Assembly: GCA_016929775.1 (NCBI GenBank) | Contig: JAFGIE010000005.1 | Span: forward strand, 1-32,531 | DNA length: 32,531 nt | Direction: 5' to 3' | Source: Anaerolineae bacterium | GTDB taxonomy: Bacteria; Chloroflexota; Anaerolineae; JAFGEY01 | In this document: positions 17,729 to 26,900 of the stretch, piece by piece | How positions within the stretch are numbered: the stretch's first letter is position 1 | Layout of the letters: each line of letters begins with the position of its first letter | Made by a program: the position numbers and the translations under genes | The notes under the pieces: generated by a model | Seen by the model: only the letters and a program-made list of their open reading frames with translations | Database searches by the model: none | Told to the model about the DNA's origin: nothing

Positions 17729-18007
17729 CTAGAGCTGGCGCCGCGCCTGTCGCAGTCCCCGCTTGGCCTCATCGTTGCCAGGGGAGAGCTGCAGCACCTG
17801 GGAGTAACACTGCATGCGCTCTCGTGGGTCGGGCGTCAGCCGCGCCAGCGCGAGCCATCCTTCGACGTCGCCGCTGTCCAGCTCGACGATTCCCTCCAGC
17901 CACGCGCGCGCGCGTTCGTTGTCGCCGCGCTCCATCGCCTCGCGCGACCTTGCCCAAAAGGTCTCCAGGACCACATCACGATCGGAAGCGGTCTCGATCT
18001 CGCTCAT
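17729..18007 (-). CDS. Small TPR-like protein
   Basis: This 92-residue, probably cytoplasmic protein has two consecutive helical hairpins of tetratricopeptide style: AREAMERGDNERARAWLEGI-type spacing, then WLALARLTPDPRERMQCYSQ and VLQLSPGNDEAKRGLRQARR. TPR units bind other proteins, but no partner can be named. There is no signal peptide or membrane segment. ATG 18007 is six bases after GAGGAG on the minus strand, better spaced than ATG 18013. Its stop faces rpsI across a shared hairpin, and its promoter is the left-facing one at 18091-18119. Function unknown. Confidence 0.8.
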   Translation of the reverse strand: MSEIETASDRDVVLETFWARSREAMERGDNERARAWLEGIVELDSGDVEGWLALARLTPDPRERMQCYSQVLQLSPGNDEAKRGLRQARRQL

Positions 18008-18090
18008 CCCCATCTCCTCTCAACCTGGGCGGCGCGGGTTCCAGAGCACGCCGGTGCAGAGGTTGTCCGCACGCTTGGCTCACTGTATCT

Positions 18091-18119
18091 AGTATACCTG
18101 TCTCCGTAGCCTTTGTCAA
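18091..18119 (-). promoter_or_regulatory. Sigma-70-type promoter, leftward
   Basis: On the minus strand, TTGACA (18119 to 18114) and TATACT (18096 to 18091) are separated by exactly 17 bases. The -35 box is full consensus and the -10 box matches five of six positions. Transcription would start near 18084 and give a leader of about 75 bases before the TPR-like gene. The -35 box shares five bases with that of the rightward promoter. Confidence 0.82.
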
Positions 18120-18141
18120 CGCACCATGCACGTGGTATAAT
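18113..18141 (+). promoter_or_regulatory. Sigma-70-type promoter, rightward
   Basis: TTGTCA (18113-18118) and a perfect TATAAT (18136-18141) are spaced by 17 bases, giving a predicted start near 18148. It is the only strong forward promoter that I can see downstream of rpsI, so it probably serves the DUF2723 gene and perhaps the cluster behind it. Its -35 box overlaps the leftward -35 box, so the two directions cannot be occupied at once. Confidence 0.82.
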
Positions 18142-18147
18142 CCGCTT

Positions 18148-18284
18148 CCATGGGCACTTTTGGCATGGGGAGCCAGTTGAGCCACAGGTCCAGCCTGTGT
18201 CGGCGTGCCTGGATGGCGCCCGTGGGCGCGACCGGCGCACTGTGAACGGGGGCGAGGTCGTTGACTGTCGATAGGAGCGTGACC
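18148..18284 (+). other. Structured 5' leader of the DUF2723 gene
   Basis: The predicted 137-base leader has no gene. It contains a hairpin CACAGG (18183-18188) / CCTGTG (18194-18199) whose five-base loop TCCAG is exactly complementary to CTGGA at 18209-18213. A second hairpin, GCGCC / GGCGC, spans 18216-18229. This allows a pseudoknot or a switch between two folds. No known riboswitch class is recognisable, and there is no U-run. AGGAG (18273-18277) near the end is the ribosome-binding site. Confidence 0.35.
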
Positions 18285-20642
18285 GTGCGCCTGAAGACGT
18301 GGCAGATCGCCTCAGCTGCTTTGTTCGCGGCGATGCTGTCTGTGTATGTGAGCCATCTGGCGCCCTCGGTGGTGCCAGGTGACCCGGGCGAGTACCAGAT
18401 CATTGCCGCGCGTTGGGGGATCGGGCACCCACCAGGGTATGGCCTGTACGCGCTGCTGGGGAACGCGTTCACGCACCTCGTGCCGGTGCGGTCGTTCGCA
18501 TACCGCGCGAACCTGCTCTCTGCCGTGGCTGGCGCTACGATCGTGGCCCTTGCGTATGGGATCGGGTTGATGCTGGACGACGATCGGGGCGCGACACCCC
18601 TGCGCGACCACGCTCCGGCGATCATAGGTGCGCTCGCCGTGGGGGCGGGGCTTGACGTGTGGCAACACGCGATCCACGCCAATGCGCACGTTGTCACTGC
18701 GCTACTGGCTACGGTGAGCCTGTTCTGCCTGCTCCGGTGGCGGCGTACGGCGCGGGATCGCTGGTTGTTCGCGTTCTGCGTGGTGGCAGGGCTCAGCCCG
18801 GTCCAGCATCCGCTGCTGGTCTTTGCGTTTCCTGCCTACGCGTGTTTCGTGATCGCGGTGCGCCCGCGGATCGTGTGCGATTGGCGGCGACTGCTTGCGA
18901 TGGTGGGGTGCGCCGCGATCGGGCTGTTGGCCTACCTCTACTACCCGCTGCGCAGCGCGATCGGCGCCGTGCCGCCTCCAGGACCCACCGACATGCACAC
19001 CTGGGCTGGGTTCGTACGGATCGTCACAGCGCAAGGGCTGCGTGTGAACCTGGGCGGGTTCTCGCCGCGCGACATCCTGCTTCGGCTATGGGACGTGCGC
19101 GTCCCGATCGGGCTCCAGTACCCTTGGCCCGCGCTGGCGTTGGCGGCGTGGGGGCTGGTCGGCCTATGGCGGCAACAGTGGCGCGCCGCCTTGCTCCTCA
19201 CCGCCTATCTGGGCTGCGTGATCGCGGTGACGGTCAATGTCCTGCAGGATGCCATGGCCTATCTCCTGGGACCGATGGTCGTGATCGGGGTGCTCGTTGG
19301 GTACGGCTTGCGCTCGGCGCTGGCAGGCCTGGCGGGCAGACTGCGGGCCCGGTGGGGGATCGCGCCGATCGCGCTCGCCGCGCTGCTGCCGCTCTGGTCG
19401 CTGGCTCTGAACTGGGATCGGATGGACCTGAGCGATTTCCGGGACGCGGATCAGTGGCTGACCGACGTCGAGGCGCGGTTCGTGGGACAGGGGACGGGCG
19501 CGCGCCTGCTGATCGAGTGGGAGCGGACGACAACCGTGCACTATGCCGCCGCTGTGGAGGGTAGGTCGTGGTCGGACGAGGACCTGCGCTTCGTGCACGT
19601 GCACGCGGGGACAGAGACGCCCTTTCTCGACGCGGTCGAGGCGCACATCGGGGAGGGTCCGGTCTATACAACTGCGTACCGCCCCGAAGTCGCCGAGAGG
19701 TACCGGCTGCTGCCGACAGGCAACCTGTGGCAGGTGCTGCGCGCTTGGCCCAGCACGCTGCCATCGGGGGCGCGCGCGACGGAGATCTCTGCCGAGGGGC
19801 GGTTCGAGATCGTCGGTTGGCAGCTGAGCCAACAGGAAGTGCAGGCGGGCGGGACGTTGCTGCTCGACCTCTACATGCGCATGCCCGCCCCAGATGGGAT
19901 CGAGGCGCAGCGCTACTATCTGCCATGGGCGAGGTTGGGAGAGCGGACGTACCGCTTTACGACCGACCGGCGCTTCAACACGCCCTGGTGGCAGGCAGGC
20001 GAGATCGTGGTCGAACGGTTCGAGCTGCCCGTTCCGTGGGCCATGCCGGCGGGCGAGCACGCGCTCCAGGTAGGGGTGCGCCTGATCAACGAGGGGCGTG
20101 ATCTGACGCTGGGGGACGGCGATCCCTTGACCCCGCTGGCGCTGGTCTCTGTGACGCCCGCCGATCACGCCCCGTGCGACGGCGCGCTGCGCGATGCGCT
20201 CGGCAACCTGAGCGGCGAGATCCTGCTGCGCGCGGCGCGGATCAACGGGCGCGCGGTTGCGCCGGAGGGCGGCGATCTCGGCGTCGAGCCAGGAGAGCGC
20301 CTGCGGGTGGTGCTCGAGTGGGAGGCGCTGCAGCCGGTTCAGGAGAACTATAAGGTATTCGTGCAGCTGCTGGACATGGGACTGCAGATCCGCGCCCAGG
20401 GGGACGACAAGGCGCCGCTGCGGGGTAGCGCGCCAACGCTGTTGTGGTTTCCGCGCTGGCGGCGAGGGATGCGGCTCGCCGACTCGTACGAGCTGGACCT
20501 GCCGGGCGATCTAGCGCCTGGCAGGTACGCGTTGGTCACGGGCATGTATGGCTTTACGACCTTCCGCCGCGTGCAGACGGTGACAGCAGGCGGGGATCTG
20601 GAGGGCGACTGGATCACGCTGGGTCACCTGCGCGTCGACTAG
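18285..20642 (+). CDS. DUF2723 family membrane protein (GT-C glycosyltransferase-like)
   Basis: This 785-residue protein has a signal-anchor first helix (WQIASAALFAAMLSVYVSHL) followed by the DUF2723 signature: D33-P-G-E36 in the first outer loop, then GIGHPPGYGLYALLGNAF. Roughly ten hydrophobic segments fill residues 5-380. The rest, about 400 residues, is soluble, beta-rich and probably outside the membrane. DUF2723 proteins are related to GT-C enzymes that use lipid-linked sugars (TMEM260 is a eukaryotic member), so a role in transferring sugar to a surface protein or polymer is inferred. The start is GTG 18285, seven bases after AGGAG; TTG 18261 is possible. The substrate is unknown. Confidence 0.85.
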   Translation: MRLKTWQIASAALFAAMLSVYVSHLAPSVVPGDPGEYQIIAARWGIGHPPGYGLYALLGNAFTHLVPVRSFAYRANLLSAVAGATIVALAYGIGLMLDDDRGATPLRDHAPAIIGALAVGAGLDVWQHAIHANAHVVTALLATVSLFCLLRWRRTARDRWLFAFCVVAGLSPVQHPLLVFAFPAYACFVIAVRPRIVCDWRRLLAMVGCAAIGLLAYLYYPLRSAIGAVPPPGPTDMHTWAGFVRIVTAQGLRVNLGGFSPRDILLRLWDVRVPIGLQYPWPALALAAWGLVGLWRQQWRAALLLTAYLGCVIAVTVNVLQDAMAYLLGPMVVIGVLVGYGLRSALAGLAGRLRARWGIAPIALAALLPLWSLALNWDRMDLSDFRDADQWLTDVEARFVGQGTGARLLIEWERTTTVHYAAAVEGRSWSDEDLRFVHVHAGTETPFLDAVEAHIGEGPVYTTAYRPEVAERYRLLPTGNLWQVLRAWPSTLPSGARATEISAEGRFEIVGWQLSQQEVQAGGTLLLDLYMRMPAPDGIEAQRYYLPWARLGERTYRFTTDRRFNTPWWQAGEIVVERFELPVPWAMPAGEHALQVGVRLINEGRDLTLGDGDPLTPLALVSVTPADHAPCDGALRDALGNLSGEILLRAARINGRAVAPEGGDLGVEPGERLRVVLEWEALQPVQENYKVFVQLLDMGLQIRAQGDDKAPLRGSAPTLLWFPRWRRGMRLADSYELDLPGDLAPGRYALVTGMYGFTTFRRVQTVTAGGDLEGDWITLGHLRVD

Positions 20643-20691
20643 CGCGCGTGCGCGGCTGAGCCTGCATTGCGTCCAGGAGGAAGGGTAGGGG

Positions 20692-21471
20692 ATGACCTGC
20701 GCTCGCTATCCGTCGGTCGAGCACGAACGCGCGGCTCGGCAGATCGTGGACCTGTTCGCGCGGGAGCCCGGCGTGTTGGCTGTCCTGCTCACCTGCTCGT
20801 GCGCGCGGGGCAGGGCAACGCCCGACAGCTGTCTCGACGTCGCGGTCCTGTTGTCGCGCGATCTGGCTCCCGGGCGGCGCGCCTTGCTCGAGCAGACCTG
20901 GGCGGAGGCGGACGAGGGCGAAGCCGTGTTCGCGGATCTGCGGCGCGTGGGGGCGTTCTCGCACGTCGACCTGTCCTTCTTTGACGGTGCGTTTGTTCCG
21001 CCGTATCATGGCTGGATGACGGGCCCGGACGAGTTCGAGCTCGAGATCGGCAACCTCTTGGTCTACAGCGTGCCGCTGTGGGAGCGAGGCGGCGACCTGG
21101 CGCAGCTCAAGGCCCGCTGGTTGCCCTACTATGGTGAACCCCTACGCCAGGAACGCGCGGCGATGGTCGGCGGCTTCTTGCGAAATAACCTGGCACACAT
21201 CCCGCTCTACGTCGCGCGGGGCCTGTACTTCCAGGCGCATCACCGGCTGATGCTGGCATTGGGCGAGTTCTTGCAGGCGCTGTTTATCGCCCGGCGGACG
21301 TACCCGATCGCCTACGACAAGTGGATCCGCGAGCAGATCGTGGAGCTGCTTGGACTGCCCGAGCTGTACCGGCAGCTGGTCGGACTGCTCGAGATCGAGC
21401 GCCTGGAGAGCGACGAGATCGCGCGCAAGGCAGAGACGCTGCGCGCACTCTACCAGGCGCACTGCACGTGA
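20692..21471 (+). CDS. Nucleotidyltransferase-fold protein with altered active site
   Basis: This 259-residue protein has an N-terminal domain that follows the minimal nucleotidyltransferase pattern, but the usual GSxxxG...SDxDL is replaced by C35-S36-C37-ARG and S46-C47-L48-D49. The first metal-binding aspartate is therefore cysteine; D49 and a likely third carboxylate D93 (HVDLSFF) remain. The C-terminal half is helical and resembles DUF4037-type partner domains: FLQALFIARRTYPIAYDKWI, then LLGLPELYRQLVGLLE. AGGAGG (20675-20680) precedes ATG 20692. It could be a divergent enzyme or a binding protein with lost catalysis. Substrate unknown. Confidence 0.7.
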   Translation: MTCARYPSVEHERAARQIVDLFAREPGVLAVLLTCSCARGRATPDSCLDVAVLLSRDLAPGRRALLEQTWAEADEGEAVFADLRRVGAFSHVDLSFFDGAFVPPYHGWMTGPDEFELEIGNLLVYSVPLWERGGDLAQLKARWLPYYGEPLRQERAAMVGGFLRNNLAHIPLYVARGLYFQAHHRLMLALGEFLQALFIARRTYPIAYDKWIREQIVELLGLPELYRQLVGLLEIERLESDEIARKAETLRALYQAHCT

Positions 21472-21525
21472 GGCGGCTGCGCCCGCCGGGACGGGGCATC
21501 CGTCAGGCGGGGGAAGGAGGTGACC

Positions 21526-21906
21526 GTGAACGAGATCGTGATCGTGGCGGGGGACGCGCGCGTGCGCGCCGAGCTGAACGATCGGCCCACGGCGCGCCAG
21601 GTGTGGGATGCGTTGCCGATCGAGGGGACCGCAAGCCTGTGGGGCGATGAGGTCTATTTCCGGATCCCGGTCATCGCGAGCCAAGAGCCAGACGCACAAG
21701 TGGAGGTCGAGATCGGCACGCTGGGATACTGGCCCGTCGGACACGCGTTCTGCGTGTTTTTCGGTCCGACCCCCGTGAGCAGCGGGGAGAAGCCGCGCGC
21801 ATACAGCCCGGTCAACATCCTCGGGCGGGTCACGGGGGACGCAAAGGCGTTCCGGTCCGTCTCGGATGGCATGTTGGTCCGGGTGGAGCGGGTCGAGCAG
21901 GCTTGA
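21526..21906 (+). CDS. Cyclophilin-like domain protein (TM1367-like)
   Basis: This 126-residue protein matches the small bacterial cyclophilin-like family: [20 protein letters not shown], then [32 protein letters not shown], and a late [16 protein letters not shown]. The family has the cyclophilin beta-barrel fold, but isomerase activity is not established. GTG 21526 is five bases after AAGGAGG (21514-21520); a GTG at 21520 overlaps that site. No signal peptide is visible, so it is probably cytosolic. Its neighbours do not identify a partner. Confidence 0.8.
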   Translation: MNEIVIVAGDARVRAELNDRPTARQVWDALPIEGTASLWGDEVYFRIPVIASQEPDAQVEVEIGTLGYWPVGHAFCVFFGPTPVSSGEKPRAYSPVNILGRVTGDAKAFRSVSDGMLVRVERVEQA

Positions 21907-21986
21907 GAGAGGCCTGTCAGGGCAGGCGTGCCAAGCGGACCCTAGGAGCGCAGGGTTCCAGGACACGATACGAAGGGAGCAGGCTG

Positions 21987-22292
21987 ATGTACATCGTCCA
22001 TGTCGACGTGCACGTCAAGGAAGAGTGCGTGGCGGCGTTCATCGAGGCGACGCTGGCGAACGCACGCAACAGCGTCCACGAACCGGGCATTGCGCGGTTC
22101 GACGTGGTCCAGCAGCAGGATGACCCGACGCGGTTCGTGCTGGTCGAAGTCTATCGGACGGCGGATGACCCGGCGCGGCACAAAGAGACCGCACACTATG
22201 GTGCGTGGCGCGACGCCGTTGCCGACATGATGGCTGAACCGCGATCCAGCCGCAAATACGACAACATCTTCCCGGATGACGCCGGCTGGTAG
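21987..22292 (+). CDS. ABM-domain monooxygenase, LsrG-like
   Basis: This 101-residue protein has the antibiotic biosynthesis monooxygenase (ABM) fold pattern: [20 protein letters not shown], then [40 protein letters not shown], and the end [14 protein letters not shown]. The last block is typical of the LsrG group (degradation of phosphorylated autoinducer-2) and of related quinol monooxygenases, which work without cofactor. ATG 21987 follows AGGGAG (21974-21979). No lsr genes are nearby, so the substrate should be left open. Confidence 0.85.
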   Translation: MYIVHVDVHVKEECVAAFIEATLANARNSVHEPGIARFDVVQQQDDPTRFVLVEVYRTADDPARHKETAHYGAWRDAVADMMAEPRSSRKYDNIFPDDAGW

Positions 22293-22420
22293 GTTGCCGG
22301 GGAGTCCAAGGGAAGCGCCGTCACAGGGCGGCGTGACGAACGGGCGCGCTATCCTCGCCTCCTCGTGCTGAAAGCGCCAGGGGGCAGGTGCGCAGCGCGG
22401 CGCGGAAGGGGTGGACAAGC

Positions 22421-23911
22421 ATGGTCGAGACAGAGGCACTGGCACAGGTCGAGCGATGGGGCGTCTATGAGGTCGCGCTCGATGGTCCGCAGGGCGGCAA
22501 CCCGTTCCTGGAGGTCATGCTGGACGCGACCTTTGCGCTCGGCGCGCGGACGGTACAGGTCGGCGGCTTCTATGACGGCGATGGCGTGTACCGGATCCGC
22601 TTCATGCCGGACGAGACCGGCGTGTGGACATACGCCACGACGAGCGGGCACGCAGCGCTCGACGGCAAGACGGGCGCGTTCCAGTGTGTGGCGCCATCGG
22701 CGGGCAATCACGGTCCTGTGCGGGTGTGCGACACGGTCCACTTTGGCTACGCGGACGGCACGCCCTACTATCCGTTTGGGACGACGTGCTATGCCTGGAT
22801 CCACCAGGAGGAGGCCCTCCAGCTGCAGACGCTGGAGACGCTGGCGCAGAGCCCTTTCAACAAGGTGCGCATGTGCGTGTTCCCCAAGGACTATGTGTAC
22901 AACCGCAACGAACCGCCGCGTTACCCGTTCGTGCGCGCCGCCGACCGCAGCAGCGACTATGATCGTTTCGACCCGGCGTTCTTTCGGCACCTGGAGCGGC
23001 GCATCGCGGATCTCGGCGCGCTGGGGATCGAGGCGGACGTGATCTTGTTCCATCCCTACGACCGCTGGGGCTACAGCGAGATGACGCCTCGCCAGGACTT
23101 TCACTACGTGCGCTACCTGGTCACCCGCCTAGCGGCGTACCGCAACGTGTGGTGGTCGATGGCGAACGAGTACGATTTCCTGCTCGACAGCAAACCGATG
23201 GAGCAGTGGGACCTGTACTTCCGGATCGTTGGACAGCGCGATCCCTACCGTCATCTGTGCTCGATCCACAATGGCTCCCCCGACATGTGCTACGATCACA
23301 CGCGCCCGTGGATCAGCCACGTGTGCCTGCAGCACTGGGACGTCAGGCGTGCCCGTGCGTGGCGGGCGCAGTACGGCAAGCCCGTGATCGACGACGAGTG
23401 CGAGTACGAGGGCAACATTCCGCTGCCGTGGGGAAACCTCTCGCCTCGGGAGCTGGTACATCGCTTCTGGGTTATGGTGACCAGCGGCTGCTACGCCGGT
23501 CACGGCGAGACCTATGTCGACCCACAGGATGTGCTGTGGTGGTCCAAAGGGGGCGTGCTGCGCGGCGAGAGCTGGAAGCGGATCGGGTTCCTGCGCCAGA
23601 TCGTCGAGGCGGGTCCCGGGCCCCTGGCGCCGGTCGAGGGGGCGTGGGTGTGGAGCCGTGTGTGCGGTGCGCAGAGGGGCGCGTATCGCCTCCTGTACTT
23701 TGGCGAGCACCAGCCGAGTGCGTGGTCGTTTGGCCTGCCCGAAGACGTCACCTACGAGGTCGACGTGATCGATACGTGGGAGATGACGGTCGACACGCTG
23801 CCCGGCACGTTCCGCAACGCGGCGCAGATCCCGCTGCCAGGCAAGCCCTATCTCGCCGTCCGGATCCGCCCTACAACGCCGGCGCCCGGCGAGGGCGCCA
23901 ACGAGTCGTGA
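22421..23911 (+). CDS. Apiosidase-like glycoside hydrolase (DUF5060-DUF4038)
   Basis: This 496-residue protein begins with a DUF5060 beta-sandwich (VERWGVYEVALDGPQGGNPF, then YRIRFMPDETGVWTYAT). It continues with a DUF4038/GH140-type TIM barrel (YPFGTTCYAWIHQEEALQLQ) and ends in a small beta domain. The likely acid/base is E250 in WWSMANEYDF, and the likely nucleophile is E326 in VIDDECEYEG. No signal peptide is seen, so a cytoplasmic role on imported oligosaccharides is likely. ATG 22421 is nine bases after GGAAGGGG (22404-22411); an in-frame GTG at 22388 would add 11 residues. It ends 26 bases before the tricorn gene. Exact sugar unknown. Confidence 0.85.
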   Translation: MVETEALAQVERWGVYEVALDGPQGGNPFLEVMLDATFALGARTVQVGGFYDGDGVYRIRFMPDETGVWTYATTSGHAALDGKTGAFQCVAPSAGNHGPVRVCDTVHFGYADGTPYYPFGTTCYAWIHQEEALQLQTLETLAQSPFNKVRMCVFPKDYVYNRNEPPRYPFVRAADRSSDYDRFDPAFFRHLERRIADLGALGIEADVILFHPYDRWGYSEMTPRQDFHYVRYLVTRLAAYRNVWWSMANEYDFLLDSKPMEQWDLYFRIVGQRDPYRHLCSIHNGSPDMCYDHTRPWISHVCLQHWDVRRARAWRAQYGKPVIDDECEYEGNIPLPWGNLSPRELVHRFWVMVTSGCYAGHGETYVDPQDVLWWSKGGVLRGESWKRIGFLRQIVEAGPGPLAPVEGAWVWSRVCGAQRGAYRLLYFGEHQPSAWSFGLPEDVTYEVDVIDTWEMTVDTLPGTFRNAAQIPLPGKPYLAVRIRPTTPAPGEGANES

Positions 23912-23937
23912 CCTGCCAGATCGAAGGGAGATGTGAC

Positions 23938-26900
23938 ATGCCTACACCTCAGACAGAGACGCTGCTGCTCAAGCAGCCAACGGTCAGCGCCGATCACGTG
24001 GCTTTCCTGTACGCCGGCGATCTATGGCTCGCCGATCGAAATGGCGATCATGCGCGACGGCTGACCGTGCACCCGGGAGACAAGTCGACGCCAATGTTCT
24101 CGCCGGATGGGCGATGGATCGCCTTTTCGGGGAGCTACGATGGCAACATCTGCGTGTACGTCATCTCGATCGAAGGGGGATCGCCCAGGAGGTTGACCTA
24201 TCACCCGGGCGCAGACTGGGTGCGGGGCTGGACGCCGGACGGGCAGCGCGTGCTCTTTGCCTCCTCGCGCGACGCGCCGACCGTGCGCTACAAGCGGCTG
24301 TACACCGTGCCCCTCGAGGGCGGGTACCCCGAACCACTGCCGATGCCGATGGGCGAGCGCGGCGCCTACGCTCCCGACGGCAGCCAGATCGCCTACACGC
24401 GCATTCCGGAGCCGTTCTGGTCGTGGAAGCGCTATCGCGGCGGCATGACGACGCGCATCTGGCTGCTCGACCTCGCCACGTACGACTATGTCGAGATCCC
24501 GCACGGGAATGCGAGCGACACCTTTCCCTGCTGGCTGGGCGACACAGTCTACTTTGTGTCGGACCGCAGCGAGACGGTGAACCTGTTTGCCTACCAGACG
24601 CGATCGGGGGCAGTCACACAGCTCACCCACCACGCGGACTTTGACGTCCGCTCCCTGACCGCTGGGGCGGGCATGCTTGCCTACGAGCAGGGCGGGCGCA
24701 TCCACCTCTACGACCCGACGACGCAGACGAGCCGGGCGCTGCACATCTCGCTCGGCGCGGATCTGCCGGCCACGCGCCCTCACTTTCAGAGGGCGGTCAA
24801 CGCGATCCGCAAGGCAGGGCTCTCGCCGACCGGCGCACGTGCGCTGTTCGAAGTGCGCGGCGAGATCGTGACGGTGCCCGCGAAAAAGGGCGAGATCCGC
24901 AACCTGACGCGCACGCCGGGCGTACACGAGCGCGACCCAGCCTGGTCGCCCGACGGGCAGCGCATCGCCTACTTTTCCGACCACAGCGGCGAGTACGAGC
25001 TGGTGATCGCCGACCAGAGCGGGCTCCAGGACAAGACAACGATTTCGCTGGGCGGCAGGTCGTTCTACTATGGGCCGACCTGGTCGCCCGATGGGACCAA
25101 GATCGCGTATACGGACAAAGCGCTGAACCTGTACTACATCGACCTGGAGGACAAGACGCCGGTCCGCGTCGACACCGACACCTATGACCATCCCTGGCGC
25201 AGCCTCAATCCTGCCTGGTCGCCGGACAGCCGGTGGATCGCCTACACCAAGCGGCTCAATACGCACATGCGCGCCGTCTACCTCTACGAACTGGGCACCG
25301 GGCAGTCCCAGCAGGTCACCGATGGCCTCAGCGACACGACCTGGGCGTGTTTCGGCCCAGAGGGCAAGTACCTCTACTTTGCAGCGAGCGCCAACTTTGG
25401 CCTCAACACGGGCTGGCTCGACATGTCGTCCTACGAGCGCCCTGTGAGGTGTGGCCTGTACGTGGCTGTCTTGAACAAGGACGATCCCTCGCCCTTGGCC
25501 CCCGAGAGCGACGAGGAGCCGGAGAAGGAAGAGCCCAAGACGGACGAGGACAAGGCGGACGAGGACAAGGATCAAGACAAAGAGGCTGCCAAGACGGTCG
25601 AGGTCCGCATCGACCTGGCGGGGCTCGACCAGCGCATTCTTGCCCTGCCCGTGCCGGAGCGCGGCTACGGCGCGCTGCAGGCGGCGGAGAACAAGCTCTA
25701 CTACCTCGAAACGCTGCCCAACCAGTGGGGCGCCCGCAAGCCAACGTTGTATGCGCTGCACGCCTATGATCTGAAGGAGCGCAAGGACGAGGTCCTGGTG
25801 GTCCAGGTGCGCGGCTTTTGGCTCAGCGCCGACGGCAAGAAGCTGCTCTACCAGGGCGAGCAGGACGGGGCGTACACGCTGGTGGACACGGACAAGAAGC
25901 CGGGCAGCGACACGGGCGAAACCAAGCTCGACCTGGGCAACCTAGAGGTGTACGTCGATCCACGGGCGGAGTGGCGCCAGATGTTCGACGAGGTCTACCG
26001 CATCCAGCGCGACTTTTTCTACGACGCCCACATGCACGGCGTGGACTGGGAGGCGGTCTGCGAGCGGTACCGTCCCTTCCTCGACCACGTCGGGCACCGC
26101 AGCGACCTGAACTACCTGTTTGCCGAGATGATGGGCGAGTTGGTGGTCGGGCATGCCTACGTCGGCGGGGGCGAGGTCCCGGGCTCCGCGCCGGTCAAGT
26201 GCGGCTTGCTGGGCGCCGACTGGGAGATCGTCGACGGTGCCTACCGGATCGCACGCGTCTATCCCGGTCAGAACTGGCATCCCGAACTGCGCGCGCCGCT
26301 GACTGAGCCGGGGGTCAACGTCGTGGCAGGCGAGTACCTCTTGGCAGTCAACGGTCAGCCGCTGCGCGCGCCGGACAACGTCTACCGCCTGTTCGAGCAG
26401 ACCGCCGACCGGCTGACCGAGCTGCGGGTGGGCCCGAGCACGGACGACACAGAGGCGCGTACCGTGACGGTCAAGCCCGTGGACAGCGAGACGGCGCTGC
26501 GTCACTGGGCGTGGGTCGAGGGCAACCGTCGCAGGGTCGACGCGCTCTCGGGCGGCAAGGTCGCGTACGTGTACATGACCAATACGTCGCTCGAGGGGTA
26601 CGAGTCATTCAACCGCTACTACTTTAGCCAGCTCGACCGGCAGGGGGTGGTAATCGACGAACGGTTCAATGGCGGCGGCTCGGTCGCCGACTATGTGGTC
26701 GACATGCTGGACCGTCCGCTGCTCTGTCACTGGGCGACGCGCGAGGGCGCCGTGTTTCACTCGCCCAACGCCTCGATCTTTGGCCCCAAGGTCATGATCA
26801 TCAACGAGTACGCGGGGTCGGGCGGCGACGCGATGCCGCTCTTTTTCAGGCGGCGTGGGCTCGGCAAGCTCGTCGGCAAGCGCACCTGGGGCGGGCTGAT

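Noticed and set aside
23149..23937. Upstream extension of the tricorn reading frame by 263 codons
   Set aside because: It overlaps the glycosidase gene in another frame, its translation is low-complexity, and ATG 23938 has a good ribosome-binding site and matches the family start.
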